In this document: one piece after another, positions 46,898 to 55,537 of the stretch
Position numbering within the stretch: the stretch's first letter is position 1
Layout of the letters: the number at the start of each line of letters is the position of its first letter
Source of the DNA: Anditalea andensis
GTDB lineage: Bacteria > Bacteroidota > Bacteroidia > Cytophagales > Cyclobacteriaceae
Length of the DNA: 55,537 nucleotides
Assembly: GCF_000714815.1 (NCBI RefSeq)
Contig: NZ_JMIH01000019.1
Coordinates: 1-55,537, forward strand
Direction: 5' to 3'
The notes under the pieces: generated by a model
The model's input: the letters and a program-made list of their open reading frames with translations, nothing else
Databases searched by the model: none
What the model was told of the DNA's origin: nothing
Program-made: the position numbers and the translations under genes

Positions 46898-46980
46898 TAC
46901 CGCGTAAAGTTTCCACTAAAGTATGATTTTTACACATAGTATCGGCAGCGTAGAAATTATGACCCTTAGAGTAACATAAT

Positions 46981-47022
46981 AATTGGATGCATTGTCTTAA
47001 GATGTATGCATTATATCCAATT
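46981..47022. repeat. 42-bp imperfect inverted repeat upstream of trhO
   Basis: Outer arms AATTGGAT (46981-46988) and ATCCAATT (47015-47022) are exact complements, and inner ATGCAT motifs lie at 46987-46992 and 47006-47011 around a 13-bp centre; a 3-base asymmetry makes the right arm longer. On the plus strand it is followed by A7, so it is not a normal terminator. It lies 100 bp before trhO and could fold in its leader. Confidence 0.5.
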
Positions 47023-47121
47023 AAAAAAACAATATCTTTAATAATCCGGACTTTTGTATAAAGGCATTTAATAAAATTTATCTTCAATCAAATCACCCTG
47101 CAGAAACAGGGCACAGGTTTT

Positions 47122-48102
47122 ATGGAAAATCAAACTTACAATATCCTCCTTTATTACTGCTATGCAGAAATAACAGATCCTGAAATTTATCGGGAAGAAC
47201 ATCACTTATTTTGTGTCGAGAACAATATCCGAGGGAGAATCATCATCTCATCTGAAGGGTTGAACGGCACCGTATCAGGGCTCATGGAAGACTGTGAGAA
47301 ATACATGGCTTATGTAAAATCTGATCCAAGGTTTGCCAAAACGGAATTTAAAATAGATACCCACCACCAGCATGCTTTTGCCAAAATTCATGTAAGGGCA
47401 AAGGAAGAAATAGTCCATTCCAGTCTGAGGCACATCAATCCAAATATACGTACCGGAAAGCATTTGGCTCCCAAAGAATTTAAAGCGCTCAAAGACCAGG
47501 ATGATGTGGTCATATTGGACGTGAGGTCTAATTATGAACATGAATTGGGGAAATTTAAAAATGCCATCACGTTGGATATTGAAAACTTCAGAGATTTTCC
47601 TGACAAAGTAAAAGAGCTTGAGCACCTCAAAGACAAGAAAATACTTACTTATTGTACCGGCGGTATTAAATGTGAAAAAGCCAGTGCTTACCTTCTTGAA
47701 CAGGGATTTGAAGATGTATACCAACTGCACGGCGGGATCATCAAATATGGCATTGAGGCTGAGGGGGAAGATTTTGAAGGTAAGTGCTATGTATTTGATA
47801 ATCGGCTGGCAGTAGATATCAATAAAGTAAATCCTACAGTGGTCTCCACCTGCCACGTATGTAATGCCAAATCAGACAGGATGGTAAACTGTGCCAATCC
47901 TACCTGTAATATACACGTGCCTATATGTGAAAAATGTGGCTGGGAACTGGAGGGAGCCTGTTCTGATGCCTGTAAAGACCACCCGGAAAAAAGGCCCTAT
48001 AATGGCACCGGATATTATCAGAAAAAAACCAATGGATACAATCCCTATAAAGGCTTAAACCGTGTCCCAAATAAAGCTAAAATAAAAGCCAGCATGAAAT
48101 GA
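47122..48102 (+). CDS. trhO: tRNA uridine(34) hydroxylase, rhodanese family
   Basis: A 326-residue TrhO/YceA protein, which hydroxylates U34 of tRNAs. An N-terminal acylphosphatase-like domain (IRGRIIISSEGLNGTVSG) is followed by a rhodanese domain with catalytic loop YCTGGIKCEKAS, and a Cys-rich C-terminus (CHVCNAKSD, CANPTCN, CEKCGW, CSDACKDHPEK) that can bind zinc. Overlaps the next gene by 4 bp (ATGA). Confidence 0.93.
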   Translation: MENQTYNILLYYCYAEITDPEIYREEHHLFCVENNIRGRIIISSEGLNGTVSGLMEDCEKYMAYVKSDPRFAKTEFKIDTHHQHAFAKIHVRAKEEIVHSSLRHINPNIRTGKHLAPKEFKALKDQDDVVILDVRSNYEHELGKFKNAITLDIENFRDFPDKVKELEHLKDKKILTYCTGGIKCEKASAYLLEQGFEDVYQLHGGIIKYGIEAEGEDFEGKCYVFDNRLAVDINKVNPTVVSTCHVCNAKSDRMVNCANPTCNIHVPICEKCGWELEGACSDACKDHPEKRPYNGTGYYQKKTNGYNPYKGLNRVPNKAKIKASMK

Positions 48103-48959
48103 CCAAAATCATCCCTGCATCTGAACTGATCATCAATCCGGACGGAAGCATCTATCATTTAAATATTAAACCAGAGGACATCTCTTCTACAATCATTGCT
48201 GTAGGGGATCCAGAGCGGGTAGCGGCTATATCAAAACATTTTGATAGCCTCGAATTCAGTATGGCAAAAAGGGAATTTGTCACCCACACCGGCATGTACA
48301 GAGGAAAAAGGCTGACCGTAATGAGCACAGGGATGGGAACAGACAACATTGAGATATTCATGACCGAACTGGATGCCCTGGTAAACATAGATCTGAAAAC
48401 ACGCATACCAAAAGCAACACATACCACCCTAGAAATAGTAAGGGTAGGAACATCCGGTAGCATGCGAAACGAAATTAAAGCAGGCTCTAAACTAGCCTCT
48501 GAATTTGGTATAGGTATGGATACGCTGATGACCTATTATACAGCTGATCAAAGTGACTTTGAAAAAAAGGTTGGTATAACCGTACAGGCTGCACTTGGAC
48601 TTCCATTTACACCCTATTGTTTCCAAGGATCTCAAAAGCTATTGGACAGGTTATCTAAAAACCTGATAATAGGTAATACAGTAACTTGTCCTGGATTTTT
48701 TGGTCCACAGGGAAGGGAAGTAAGGTTGAAGCCTGCCATACCTGATATCATAGAACGACTCGGAGCTGTAGAACTGGATAATTTTAAACTTACAAATTTT
48801 GAAATGGAAACAGCCGGATATTATGCAATGGGAAGACTGCTAGGTCATGAAGTTTTAAGCCTAAATGCCATAGTGGCCAACCGTATCTCACTGCAAATGG
48901 CCGAGGATCCGGGGGCGATAATAGATGACCTAATCCTGCATACTTTACAAAACATCTAA
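48099..48959 (+). CDS. nucleoside phosphorylase (uridine phosphorylase-like)
   Basis: A 286-residue member of the PNP/UDP phosphorylase family. Phosphate and ribose residues appear in IIAVGDPERVAAIS, MSTGMGTDNIEIFMTELDALV, IVRVGTSGSM and NFEMETAGYYAMGRLLGHE. Probably a uridine phosphorylase; the specificity is not fixed by these motifs. Its translation is coupled to trhO. Ends in a terminator at 48958-48987. Confidence 0.88.
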   Translation: MTKIIPASELIINPDGSIYHLNIKPEDISSTIIAVGDPERVAAISKHFDSLEFSMAKREFVTHTGMYRGKRLTVMSTGMGTDNIEIFMTELDALVNIDLKTRIPKATHTTLEIVRVGTSGSMRNEIKAGSKLASEFGIGMDTLMTYYTADQSDFEKKVGITVQAALGLPFTPYCFQGSQKLLDRLSKNLIIGNTVTCPGFFGPQGREVRLKPAIPDIIERLGAVELDNFKLTNFEMETAGYYAMGRLLGHEVLSLNAIVANRISLQMAEDPGAIIDDLILHTLQNI

Positions 48960-48987
48960 ACAGAGGAATCCACCTCTGTTTTTTTTT
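48958..48987 (+). terminator. intrinsic terminator after the nucleoside phosphorylase gene
   Basis: AAACAGAGG (48958-48966), loop AATCCA, CCTCTGTTT (48973-48981) and a T-run to 48987. The first bases overlap the TAA stop codon. Confidence 0.9.
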
Positions 48988-49175
48988 GCCTTACCGTTCA
49001 TATAACTTTTGTGATATTCTTGAACCTTTTGGTTAAACAAAAGTTTTTATGTAAATATTCATATTCAATTAAGTAAATATCTGTACTACAATAAGTTTAT
49101 TGATATACTCATAAAACTAAGTCCGTTTATCCATTTATCTTTCCACTGAGAAAAAGAACCCCATTTCGCAATATA

Positions 49176-49183
49176 TAATTTTG
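49176..49183 (+). promoter_or_regulatory. candidate -7 element before the TonB-dependent receptor
   Basis: TAATTTTG fits TAnnTTTG exactly, 36 bp before the ATG at 49220. No TTTG is seen at 19-21 bp upstream, so the promoter may need an activator or be weak. Confidence 0.45.
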
Positions 49184-49219
49184 CATATTAGTTCATATAG
49201 CACCATCTAAAAATACGCC

Positions 49220-51652
49220 ATGAAATCATATTTAGGATTATTTATATCATTTTTTTTATTTTTCTTATCCGTTGATACCGTAGCCCAAAATGTCAGGTTA
49301 AAAGGCCGAGTCGTAGATAGAGATACTGGTGATCCTTTAGAATTTGCGAACATTGCACTACTGTCTCCACGCGACTCTGCACTAGTAACTGGCGGAACAG
49401 CAGAACTAGATGGTAATTTTAGTTTTACAGCAGTAGCAGGGGAATATATTGTAAGGGCTGGTTTTATTGGGTATGAACAAGGATATAAAAATGTGACTAT
49501 AGGAGATAAAGCTGAAATAAACTTAGGTAGATTCAGATTGGTATCTACCGCTGAGGCATTAGATGAAGTGGTAGTAGAAGGGGTGACTTCTATGTTTGAA
49601 AGCGATATCGATAAAAGAAGTTATAATGTAGAGAATAGTATCGTAGCCGAAGGAGCCACAGCATCAGAACTACTAGGTACATTACCATCCATTCAAATGG
49701 ATGATGAAGGAGGTATCACGATGAGGGGAAGCGGGAACATATTAATTTATATAAATGGCCGACCTTCTAACCTTTCAGGGGACGATGCAGAATCTATATT
49801 GGCCCAATTCCCTGCTAGTAGCATTAAAAGCGTGGAACTCATTACTAATCCCTCATCCAGATATGATGCCTCTGGAGTAGGCGGTATCATAAACATCATA
49901 CTTAAAAAAGATCAGAGGCTGGGAGTAAACGGCCAGGCAAATGTTTCAGTAGGGACGAGAGATAAATACAATGCCGGTATTAATATTAATTACGGAGGAG
50001 AAAAAATAAACTACTTTGGTTCCTATAATTATCAGGACAGAACACTTTTTAGAGAATCAGAAGCCTTACGTTCTACCAACATTCCTGGTGCCTCTCCATT
50101 TTTGGACCAAGATGGCTATGGGGAAAATAGAGATAGAAACCATTTTATGAGAGCTGGATTTGACTATACACCATCGGAGAATAGTACCTTCAGCTTTTAT
50201 GGTCAGGCTAACGTGCGGGAAAGGTCAGGCTTTAACGAATTAAATCAGAGAAGTCAAAATGCAGCCCGTCAATTGGACAGTCTATATGTAAGAAATGAAA
50301 ATGATCATAGAAGTAGTTTTAATATAGAAACAGGATTAAGCTTTACCCATGACTTTGATACTTTAGGACAACAAGTATTCACCTCTCTATCCTATAGCCG
50401 AGATGAAAGAGACCAAACTGAGCTTTTTGATCAACTTTTCTATAACTCTTTTATGGAAGAGGTACCACAAAACTTTTTAAGCCAAACCAACATAAGACCT
50501 CAGGTCAGTGATCTATATATCTATCAGCTGGATTATATTAAACCATTTCAGGGAGGAGGTAATCTAGAAGCTGGACTTAAGGGTACTTTTGGTGTCTGGG
50601 ACCGGGGTCAGGAATTTTTCCAGGCAGATGAAGATTCTAATTTTCAACCTATACGAAATGATACGATAAGTGACAACTTTACTTTTCGAGAAGATGTATA
50701 TGCAGCTTATACAGCCTATAGAAATAGAACAGGTAAATTAGGATATCAGGTTGGTTTAAGAGGGGAATACACAGAAACTATTGGATACCAAACCAATACC
50801 GATCAGGAATTTATTAATAATTACTTTAATCTCTTCCCAAGTGCATATATCAATTATAATCTAGCCGGGCCTGAAGAAGAATTACGGGTAAATTATAGCA
50901 GAAGAATATCAAGACCAAACATATGGGGATTGGCTCCATTCTACAGAGTGAGTGACTTACTCAATATTGGCATAGGAAATCCTAATCTACAGCCTGAACT
51001 AACTGACAGTTATGAATTGGGATATCAAAACAGTTGGGGTAATTACCTTTTCACAGGAACGGTCTATCACCGGTACTCTACAAATGTACAGACAAGGGTA
51101 ATAGCACTATTAGATAATAATGTGGCAGTACAGACCCGTGAGAATGCCGCCAGTAGGAGCAATACAGGTCTAGAATTAATTAATCAGTTTGAATTTACAA
51201 ATTGGTGGGATATGATGATTTCAGCAGATTTATTTTATTCAGAAATCAGAGGAGAAAACATAGAAGCAGGTTTTACCAATAGCAATTTTAGCTGGACGCT
51301 CAATTTAATTTCTAACATCAACATCCCCAATTTTGCTAGTATACAGATTCAGGGAGATTATAGGGGACCAATCGTATTGCCTCAGGGAGAAATAGAACCG
51401 TTATACGGGTTAAATATAGGGGCAAAGAAAAATATATTAAACGACAGGGCCACTATAAGCCTAAATGTAAGCGATGTTTTCAATACCAGGGTATTTAGGA
51501 TTACCACCGAAGATGCTCGCTTTGACCAAAGGAGAGTTTTCAATCGTGAAACCAGGATTGGCACCCTTACTTTTACCTATAGATTCGGTGGATTTAGAGA
51601 CAGATCAGAAAGAGAAAGAGATAGCGATTATGATGAAGAAAGTGAATTCTAA
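49220..51652 (+). CDS. TonB-dependent receptor / outer membrane beta-barrel protein
   Basis: An 810-residue protein. Signal peptide (LFISFFLFFLSVDTVAQ), then a carboxypeptidase-regulatory-like domain (RLKGRVVDRDTGDPLEFANI, residues 25-105), a plug domain (ASELLGTLPSIQMDDEGGIT, SSRYDASGVGGIINIILKK) and a beta-barrel of about 580 residues. The barrel type is that of the OMP_b-brl_3 group, whose members are often not classical siderophore receptors. No SusD partner is downstream, so it is not a SusC-type glycan receptor. Tail is charged (DRSERERDSDYDEESEF). Ligand unknown. Confidence 0.9.
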   Translation: MKSYLGLFISFFLFFLSVDTVAQNVRLKGRVVDRDTGDPLEFANIALLSPRDSALVTGGTAELDGNFSFTAVAGEYIVRAGFIGYEQGYKNVTIGDKAEINLGRFRLVSTAEALDEVVVEGVTSMFESDIDKRSYNVENSIVAEGATASELLGTLPSIQMDDEGGITMRGSGNILIYINGRPSNLSGDDAESILAQFPASSIKSVELITNPSSRYDASGVGGIINIILKKDQRLGVNGQANVSVGTRDKYNAGININYGGEKINYFGSYNYQDRTLFRESEALRSTNIPGASPFLDQDGYGENRDRNHFMRAGFDYTPSENSTFSFYGQANVRERSGFNELNQRSQNAARQLDSLYVRNENDHRSSFNIETGLSFTHDFDTLGQQVFTSLSYSRDERDQTELFDQLFYNSFMEEVPQNFLSQTNIRPQVSDLYIYQLDYIKPFQGGGNLEAGLKGTFGVWDRGQEFFQADEDSNFQPIRNDTISDNFTFREDVYAAYTAYRNRTGKLGYQVGLRGEYTETIGYQTNTDQEFINNYFNLFPSAYINYNLAGPEEELRVNYSRRISRPNIWGLAPFYRVSDLLNIGIGNPNLQPELTDSYELGYQNSWGNYLFTGTVYHRYSTNVQTRVIALLDNNVAVQTRENAASRSNTGLELINQFEFTNWWDMMISADLFYSEIRGENIEAGFTNSNFSWTLNLISNINIPNFASIQIQGDYRGPIVLPQGEIEPLYGLNIGAKKNILNDRATISLNVSDVFNTRVFRITTEDARFDQRRVFNRETRIGTLTFTYRFGGFRDRSERERDSDYDEESEF

Positions 51653-51692
51653 CCTTATAGATAATATTACCGAATTAAATATATAAGTTAAA

Positions 51693-52688
51693 TTATATAT
51701 GGTCTAAAATATACCGGACATCATCCAATGCTATATTTGGATTTAATGAATGGTGGCTCCTTTGATAAGGAACACCTATAAAAAACAAGCCAGGTATGGA
51801 AGCTATACCCCGGTCATTTCTGAGTTGTATTAAATCTATCTCAAAATGGGGTATATTAATCAAATTATAATCTGGATCATACCCATCCGAAAATATAATA
51901 AAATCATATTGAGCTGAAGTCCCATCATCAAAAGCTACAAGACTTCCATTTGCGTCTTCTACTTTCGATCTCTTCGTTACCTTTTTTAATTTTGATTTTA
52001 GATCATCACATATAAATATCGGTTGAGCTTCTGAGGTCGTATTTTTATTCCATTTTATCTTCTCCTTCCACCAATGAATATGTTTGCCCAATACATATAA
52101 AGGAGTATGCTTTATCTTTGGATCCCTCGCCCATTCCACTTCAAAATATTTAATAAGCTCTGCCGCTATCTGGGCCGAACTATTTCCATTACCAGAAACA
52201 AGTACTTTTTTCCCCTTTACTGATACAGGATTACGATATTTTTTTAGGTGAATACTGGGTACGGCCAGTTTATGAATCCATTGAGGAATAACCGGATTCT
52301 CTCGCATACCATTTGCCATAATCAGCATGTCAGCGGTGAATATTCCCTGATCGGTTTTTACCACATATTTATTATCAGCCAAGGAGATGGATTTAACTTC
52401 TACATTGGTAAGCACCGGTATATCAAGATGGTCTATATACCTTTCGTTATAGTCCGCCATTTGATTTTTTGTAGGCCTGGCATCATCATCCAATGCTATA
52501 GGAAGCCCTGGTAAAGTAGCATATTTGGCAGGAGAAAAAAGCTTCATCGATTCGAAACGTTGCCTCCAGTTATCTCCTACCCTGTCATTTTTCTCTAAAA
52601 TTAAAAAATCTTTTCCCTGTTGTTTTAAATAATAACTGATCGTTAATCCATAATGACTGGCTCCTACGACTAAAATATTCTTATGCAT
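51693..52688 (-). CDS. FMO-like flavoprotein (NAD(P)/FAD-binding)
   Basis: A 331-residue protein with an N-terminal FAD motif VVGASHYGLTISYYL (GxSxxG form), a second nucleotide motif KVLVSGNGNSSAQIAAELI, and FSDGYDPDY in the C-terminal part. It is like CzcO or the flavin-containing monooxygenase family, but short. Likely a monooxygenase or oxidoreductase acting on a small molecule. Starts 5 bp after the ABC-F gene stop, so the two form an operon. Substrate unknown. Confidence 0.8.
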   Translation of the reverse strand: MHKNILVVGASHYGLTISYYLKQQGKDFLILEKNDRVGDNWRQRFESMKLFSPAKYATLPGLPIALDDDARPTKNQMADYNERYIDHLDIPVLTNVEVKSISLADNKYVVKTDQGIFTADMLIMANGMRENPVIPQWIHKLAVPSIHLKKYRNPVSVKGKKVLVSGNGNSSAQIAAELIKYFEVEWARDPKIKHTPLYVLGKHIHWWKEKIKWNKNTTSEAQPIFICDDLKSKLKKVTKRSKVEDANGSLVAFDDGTSAQYDFIIFSDGYDPDYNLINIPHFEIDLIQLRNDRGIASIPGLFFIGVPYQRSHHSLNPNIALDDVRYILDHI

Positions 52689-52693
52689 ACGAT

Positions 52694-54586
52694 TTAGCTA
52701 ATACCATCTAGTTCACTTAATTCTAACCACCTAAATTCAAGATCTTCGAGCTTTTCATCAATTAATTTAATTTTATTTGACCACTCTATAAGCTCTCCAT
52801 GGTTTTCAGATCCAAGAGCTATTTTATTAATCAACTCCTCTTTTTGAGTATTCAATATTGCTATGTCCTTACCTATCTCTTCAAATTCCTTTTGTTCTTT
52901 AAAGGAAGCCTTGTTTTTTTTATTCTCCTCCTGTTTCTTATCTGCTCCTTTTTGTTCGGTGGATTTTACATTTGTGGTATTGGATTGCCCTTCCTGCTTT
53001 TCCCATTCCCTAAGTTCGGTATAGTTACCAGGAAAATCCTTTACTTTTCCTTTTCCCTGAAAAACAAACAAATGCTCTACCAGTCGATCCATAAAATACC
53101 TATCGTGAGATACTATGATAAGACAGCCTGGAAAATCATCCAGAAATTCTTCAAGGGTATTCAAGGTCATGATATCCAAATCATTGGTAGGTTCATCTAG
53201 AATTAAAAAATTGGGATTGGTGATCAAAACCATCAATAGTTGCAACCTTCTTCTTTCACCACCACTTAATTTTGCAATAGGGGTATGTTGTTGTTTTGGT
53301 GGAAACCCGAATCTCGTCAAGAACTGGGCAATAGTAATAGTACTCCCACCTCCGATGGTAACTACTTCTGCCACTTCTTTTACTATGTCATATAGTCTTT
53401 TGGTTTCATCAAAGGAAGTCTCTTCCTGTTTATAATAGCCAAAAGCAGTAGTTTGTCCTATGGCCACTTTACCCGAATCTGGGGCAAGCTTACCGATGAT
53501 CATATTTAAAAAAGTAGTCTTCCCTGCTCCATTTGGACCCACTATCCCTATTTTATCACCTTTTTTAAAGGTATAGGTAAAATCTTCTACTATTTTCTTG
53601 TCCCCAAAGGACTTATTTAAGTCTTCTATTTCAATAATTTTATTGCCCAAACGCTGTGCTGTGACAGAGAGCGAAATATCCCTCTCCTCTTTTTTGTTAA
53701 AAGCTTTTTCTTTGACGTCTTCAAAAGCATCTACTCTATATTTAGCTTTTGTAGTCCGGGCTTTGGGCTGCCTGCGGATCCAGTCCAATTCTTTTTTGTA
53801 TAGGCTTCTGGCCTTATCCAGCTCTACTTCCTCATTTTCCCTACGCTCTTCTTTTTTGTCTAAAAAATAACCATAGTTACCGCTATATCGATAAATCTGC
53901 CCACTATCAAGTTCTAATATTTCATTGGTCACCTTCTCTAGAAAATACCTGTCATGCGTTACCATGAATAGGGATAGATTAGCTTTGGACAGGTAATCTT
54001 CCAACCATTCTATGGTTTCAAGATCCAGGTGATTGGTCGGTTCATCTAAAAGCAATAGATCGGGCTTTTCCAAAATCGCTTTAGCTAATGCAACTCTTTT
54101 TCTTTGACCACCTGACAAATTGCCAACAGGTAGGTCTACATCGTGCAGTCCGAGTTTTCCTAGAATTTCCTTAACTTGGTATTCAAAATCCCAAGCCTGA
54201 AGGGCATCCATTTTTTCAAATATTTTATTTAAAAGATCAGAGTTATCTATTCCATTCTGAGAATCTAACATCGCCTTATTATAATCCTGAATTATTTGAA
54301 GCGTATCATTGCTACTTCCTTCAAATATGGTTTGGTAGATGGTCAAACCAGCAGCAAATACGGGGTTTTGATGTACATAGCTGATCTTTACGTTTTGATT
54401 CAGTGCTACCTCTCCGGCATCTGGCACTTCCAGTTTCATGATGATTTTCATCAAGGTGGATTTCCCAGCACCGTTGATCCCTACCAATGCTACTTTTTGG
54501 CCCTGCTCTATACCAAATGAAATGTTTTTGAAAAGGACTTTATCACCAAAGGATTTGGTAAGGCTTTCTATAGATAAATAATTCAT
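52694..54586 (-). CDS. ABC-F family ATPase (Uup-like)
   Basis: A 630-residue protein with two ABC ATPase domains and no membrane part. Domain 1: GINGAGKSTLMKI, LSGGQRKRVALAKAILEKP, LLLDEPTNHLDLE. Domain 2: GPNGAGKTTFLNM, LSGGERRRLQLLMVL, LILDEPTNDLDIM. A linker of about 80 residues separates them, and a C-terminal coiled-coil region (about 530-628) suggests the Uup subgroup. ABC-F proteins act on the ribosome or DNA. Start ATG 54586; a TTG two codons upstream is unneeded. Drug resistance is not implied. Confidence 0.92.
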   Translation of the reverse strand: MNYLSIESLTKSFGDKVLFKNISFGIEQGQKVALVGINGAGKSTLMKIIMKLEVPDAGEVALNQNVKISYVHQNPVFAAGLTIYQTIFEGSSNDTLQIIQDYNKAMLDSQNGIDNSDLLNKIFEKMDALQAWDFEYQVKEILGKLGLHDVDLPVGNLSGGQRKRVALAKAILEKPDLLLLDEPTNHLDLETIEWLEDYLSKANLSLFMVTHDRYFLEKVTNEILELDSGQIYRYSGNYGYFLDKKEERRENEEVELDKARSLYKKELDWIRRQPKARTTKAKYRVDAFEDVKEKAFNKKEERDISLSVTAQRLGNKIIEIEDLNKSFGDKKIVEDFTYTFKKGDKIGIVGPNGAGKTTFLNMIIGKLAPDSGKVAIGQTTAFGYYKQEETSFDETKRLYDIVKEVAEVVTIGGGSTITIAQFLTRFGFPPKQQHTPIAKLSGGERRRLQLLMVLITNPNFLILDEPTNDLDIMTLNTLEEFLDDFPGCLIIVSHDRYFMDRLVEHLFVFQGKGKVKDFPGNYTELREWEKQEGQSNTTNVKSTEQKGADKKQEENKKNKASFKEQKEFEEIGKDIAILNTQKEELINKIALGSENHGELIEWSNKIKLIDEKLEDLEFRWLELSELDGIS

Positions 54587-54670
54587 GCACAAAATTAATC
54601 AAAATAAATCCTATAAAAGAAAAAGCCGACAACATATGCAGCTCAGATGAAAAAATATTGCTCGTATTGA

Positions 54671-54982
54671 TTATTTGGAAAATACGGATTTCACCGCTTG
54701 CACTAAATGATGGAATGCCAATACTACATGATCTCTGGATTTTAGAAAGTCGGGCTCCGCATTTTTAAAATTTTCGTTATACGATTTTTCAAATGATTGC
54801 TTTCTTTTCTGAAACTCTTTTTCTAGGGATTCTTTATTCAGGTTCAGATCCTTTATTTTCTTTTCTATCTCAATCTGAGCCTCACCAGTAGCCTCTGCTG
54901 CTTTGGCTATTAATTCTTCGATCTTAGCCCCCACCTCTTGCAGGAGTTTCTCTACTTCCTCAAATGAATTCTTACTAGACAT
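54671..54982 (-). CDS. small coiled-coil protein, unknown function
   Basis: A 103-residue, highly charged, almost fully helical protein with heptad-like repeats (EEVEKLLQEVGAKIEELIAKAA, QIEIEKKIKDLNLNKESLEKEF) and a hydrophobic C-terminal helix (VVLAFHHLVQAVKSVF). No signal. Not recognised. It lies 84 bp upstream of the ABC-F gene in the same direction. Confidence 0.6.
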   Translation of the reverse strand: MSSKNSFEEVEKLLQEVGAKIEELIAKAAEATGEAQIEIEKKIKDLNLNKESLEKEFQKRKQSFEKSYNENFKNAEPDFLKSRDHVVLAFHHLVQAVKSVFSK

Positions 54983-55537
54983 AATGATAATTTTAAATAA
55001 AAATACTCATTTTATTTGACAAAGTCTTATAAAATTAAAAAGGCGCTACTATACCTACTAATCAAAAGATTCTAAGGATAACTATTTAAGGATTTCAGGC
55101 GGTGACACACACTTAACCGCTATTTCCATAGGGCATATGTATAATGTATAGTGTCAATGAAACTATCCGATTATAGCGGAGGGAGGAATAGAAAAGTTAC
55201 CATCCATAACAATTGGAGGATTCAATGATGACGGGTATTCTGTCTATGTGGTACTAAATAAAATCAATACAGGTATTGAATCTTATATAGCAGTTACTAT
55301 CTGCGAAGTTTGCATTTGATTCACTTACCCTAGTTCACTAGACACATTTAAATTGCACTTAAGGCATCTATAAAAGGGCATCTACAATAGCTATTCCCAG
55401 CGGATTTTACACATTATCGGACCTAAGTGGAGTATAACCGTAACGGTAGGGATTTGCCTCACTGGAGGTATGGAATAGGAAGAAATGGGAACTGCTGTTT
55501 TTGAGAATCAGGCCAGCGGCTGTAGTAATAGATGTCC
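54983..55537. other. 555-bp region without an intact gene; possible degraded coding remnant
   Basis: No intact ORF is present, but the GC content is higher than in true spacers here. One plus-strand frame (from 55161) reads protein-like sequence with no ATG: GGIEKLPSITIGGFNDDGYS..., TGA at 55317-55319, TAA at 55371-55373, HIIGPKWSITVTVGICLTGG, TAG near 55471, and on to the window edge. A decayed gene running off the end is the best guess. Confidence 0.45.

Noticed and set aside
47275-47856. 193-codon open frame opposite trhO
   Set aside because: trhO on the plus strand has full catalytic motifs; the antisense frame is a shadow of its codon pattern.
49220-51652. SusC/SusD glycan-uptake locus
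   Set aside because: There is no SusD gene next to the receptor and no glycan enzymes near it; the barrel type differs from SusC.
52694-54586. Antibiotic-resistance ABC-F
   Set aside because: The C-terminal coiled coil and overall layout suit the housekeeping Uup subgroup; no resistance-type context is present.
55118-55165. dif-like sequence (TATAATGTATAG) near the right edge
   Set aside because: Only the central AT-rich part resembles dif; the outer XerC/XerD arm bases do not match well, and xerD is 17 kb away, which proves nothing.

Overview
The window is a 55.5 kb piece of a chromosome from a member of the Bacteroidota, most like a Cytophagales-type environmental bacterium. The reasons are the gene content (BatE-like TPR/SH3 protein, PorT-family barrel next to ubiE, DUF5606 and DUF2851 proteins, TonB-dependent receptor with a carboxypeptidase-regulatory-like front domain, TupA-like ATP-grasp proteins), the low GC of the intergenic DNA, the lack of strong Shine-Dalgarno sequences, and a few good matches to the Bacteroidota promoter (TTTG, about 20 bp, TAnnTTTG). 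Genus is not determined.

Layout. 1-253: three tRNA genes on the minus strand (an Arg-like one cut by the window edge with an odd anticodon arm, Pro-TGG, Lys-TTT). 511-2323: a BatE-like protein and a secreted or anchored HELGH metallopeptidase. 2451-10458: a divergent sugar locus: two Tat-exported TIM-barrel isomerases, a FAD (GMC) dehydrogenase with its Tat-carrying small subunit, an MFS importer, a Gfo/Idh/MocA oxidoreductase, a c-type cytochrome lipoprotein and a DUF1080 (3-keto-glycoside hydrolase family) lipoprotein. Together these look like a periplasmic 3-keto-sugar route. 10491-18465: monomeric isocitrate dehydrogenase, a CAP-domain protein, waaA-rsgA-phosphoribosyltransferase-panB, and a peroxiredoxin with a Fur-family regulator. 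18696-22431: an LMW phosphatase/fructosamine-kinase pair (probable protein deglycation), aspartate kinase and fructose bisphosphatase. 22484-25300: three tandem TupA-like ATP-grasp paralogues followed by a long AT-rich gap. 25941-34000: DUF5606, engB, ubiE-porT, an SDR/VanX-like dipeptidase/ThuA operon, cytidine deaminase, a saccharopine-dehydrogenase-like enzyme and a bestrophin. 34086-43009: trmN6, rnhA, marC, a class V aminotransferase, aroQ, xerD, a tiny membrane protein, pyrD, ftsK and lolA. 43231-55537: a dead outer-membrane protein gene, pyrF, DUF2851, a NeuD-like acyltransferase, trhO, a nucleoside phosphorylase, a TonB-dependent receptor, a flavoprotein, an ABC-F ATPase, a small coiled-coil protein and a degraded tail.

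Most of the window is housekeeping. No CRISPR array, insertion sequence, prophage or rRNA was seen. The parts most worth a second look are the 3-keto-sugar locus (with a ThuA-family protein 20 kb away), the three ATP-grasp paralogues, the deglycation pair, the interrupted small membrane-protein frame after xerD, the nonsense-mutated outer-membrane gene, the atypical tRNA anticodon arm, and several perfect palindromes in 5' regions. All function calls are made from reading protein motifs and context; no database search was run.
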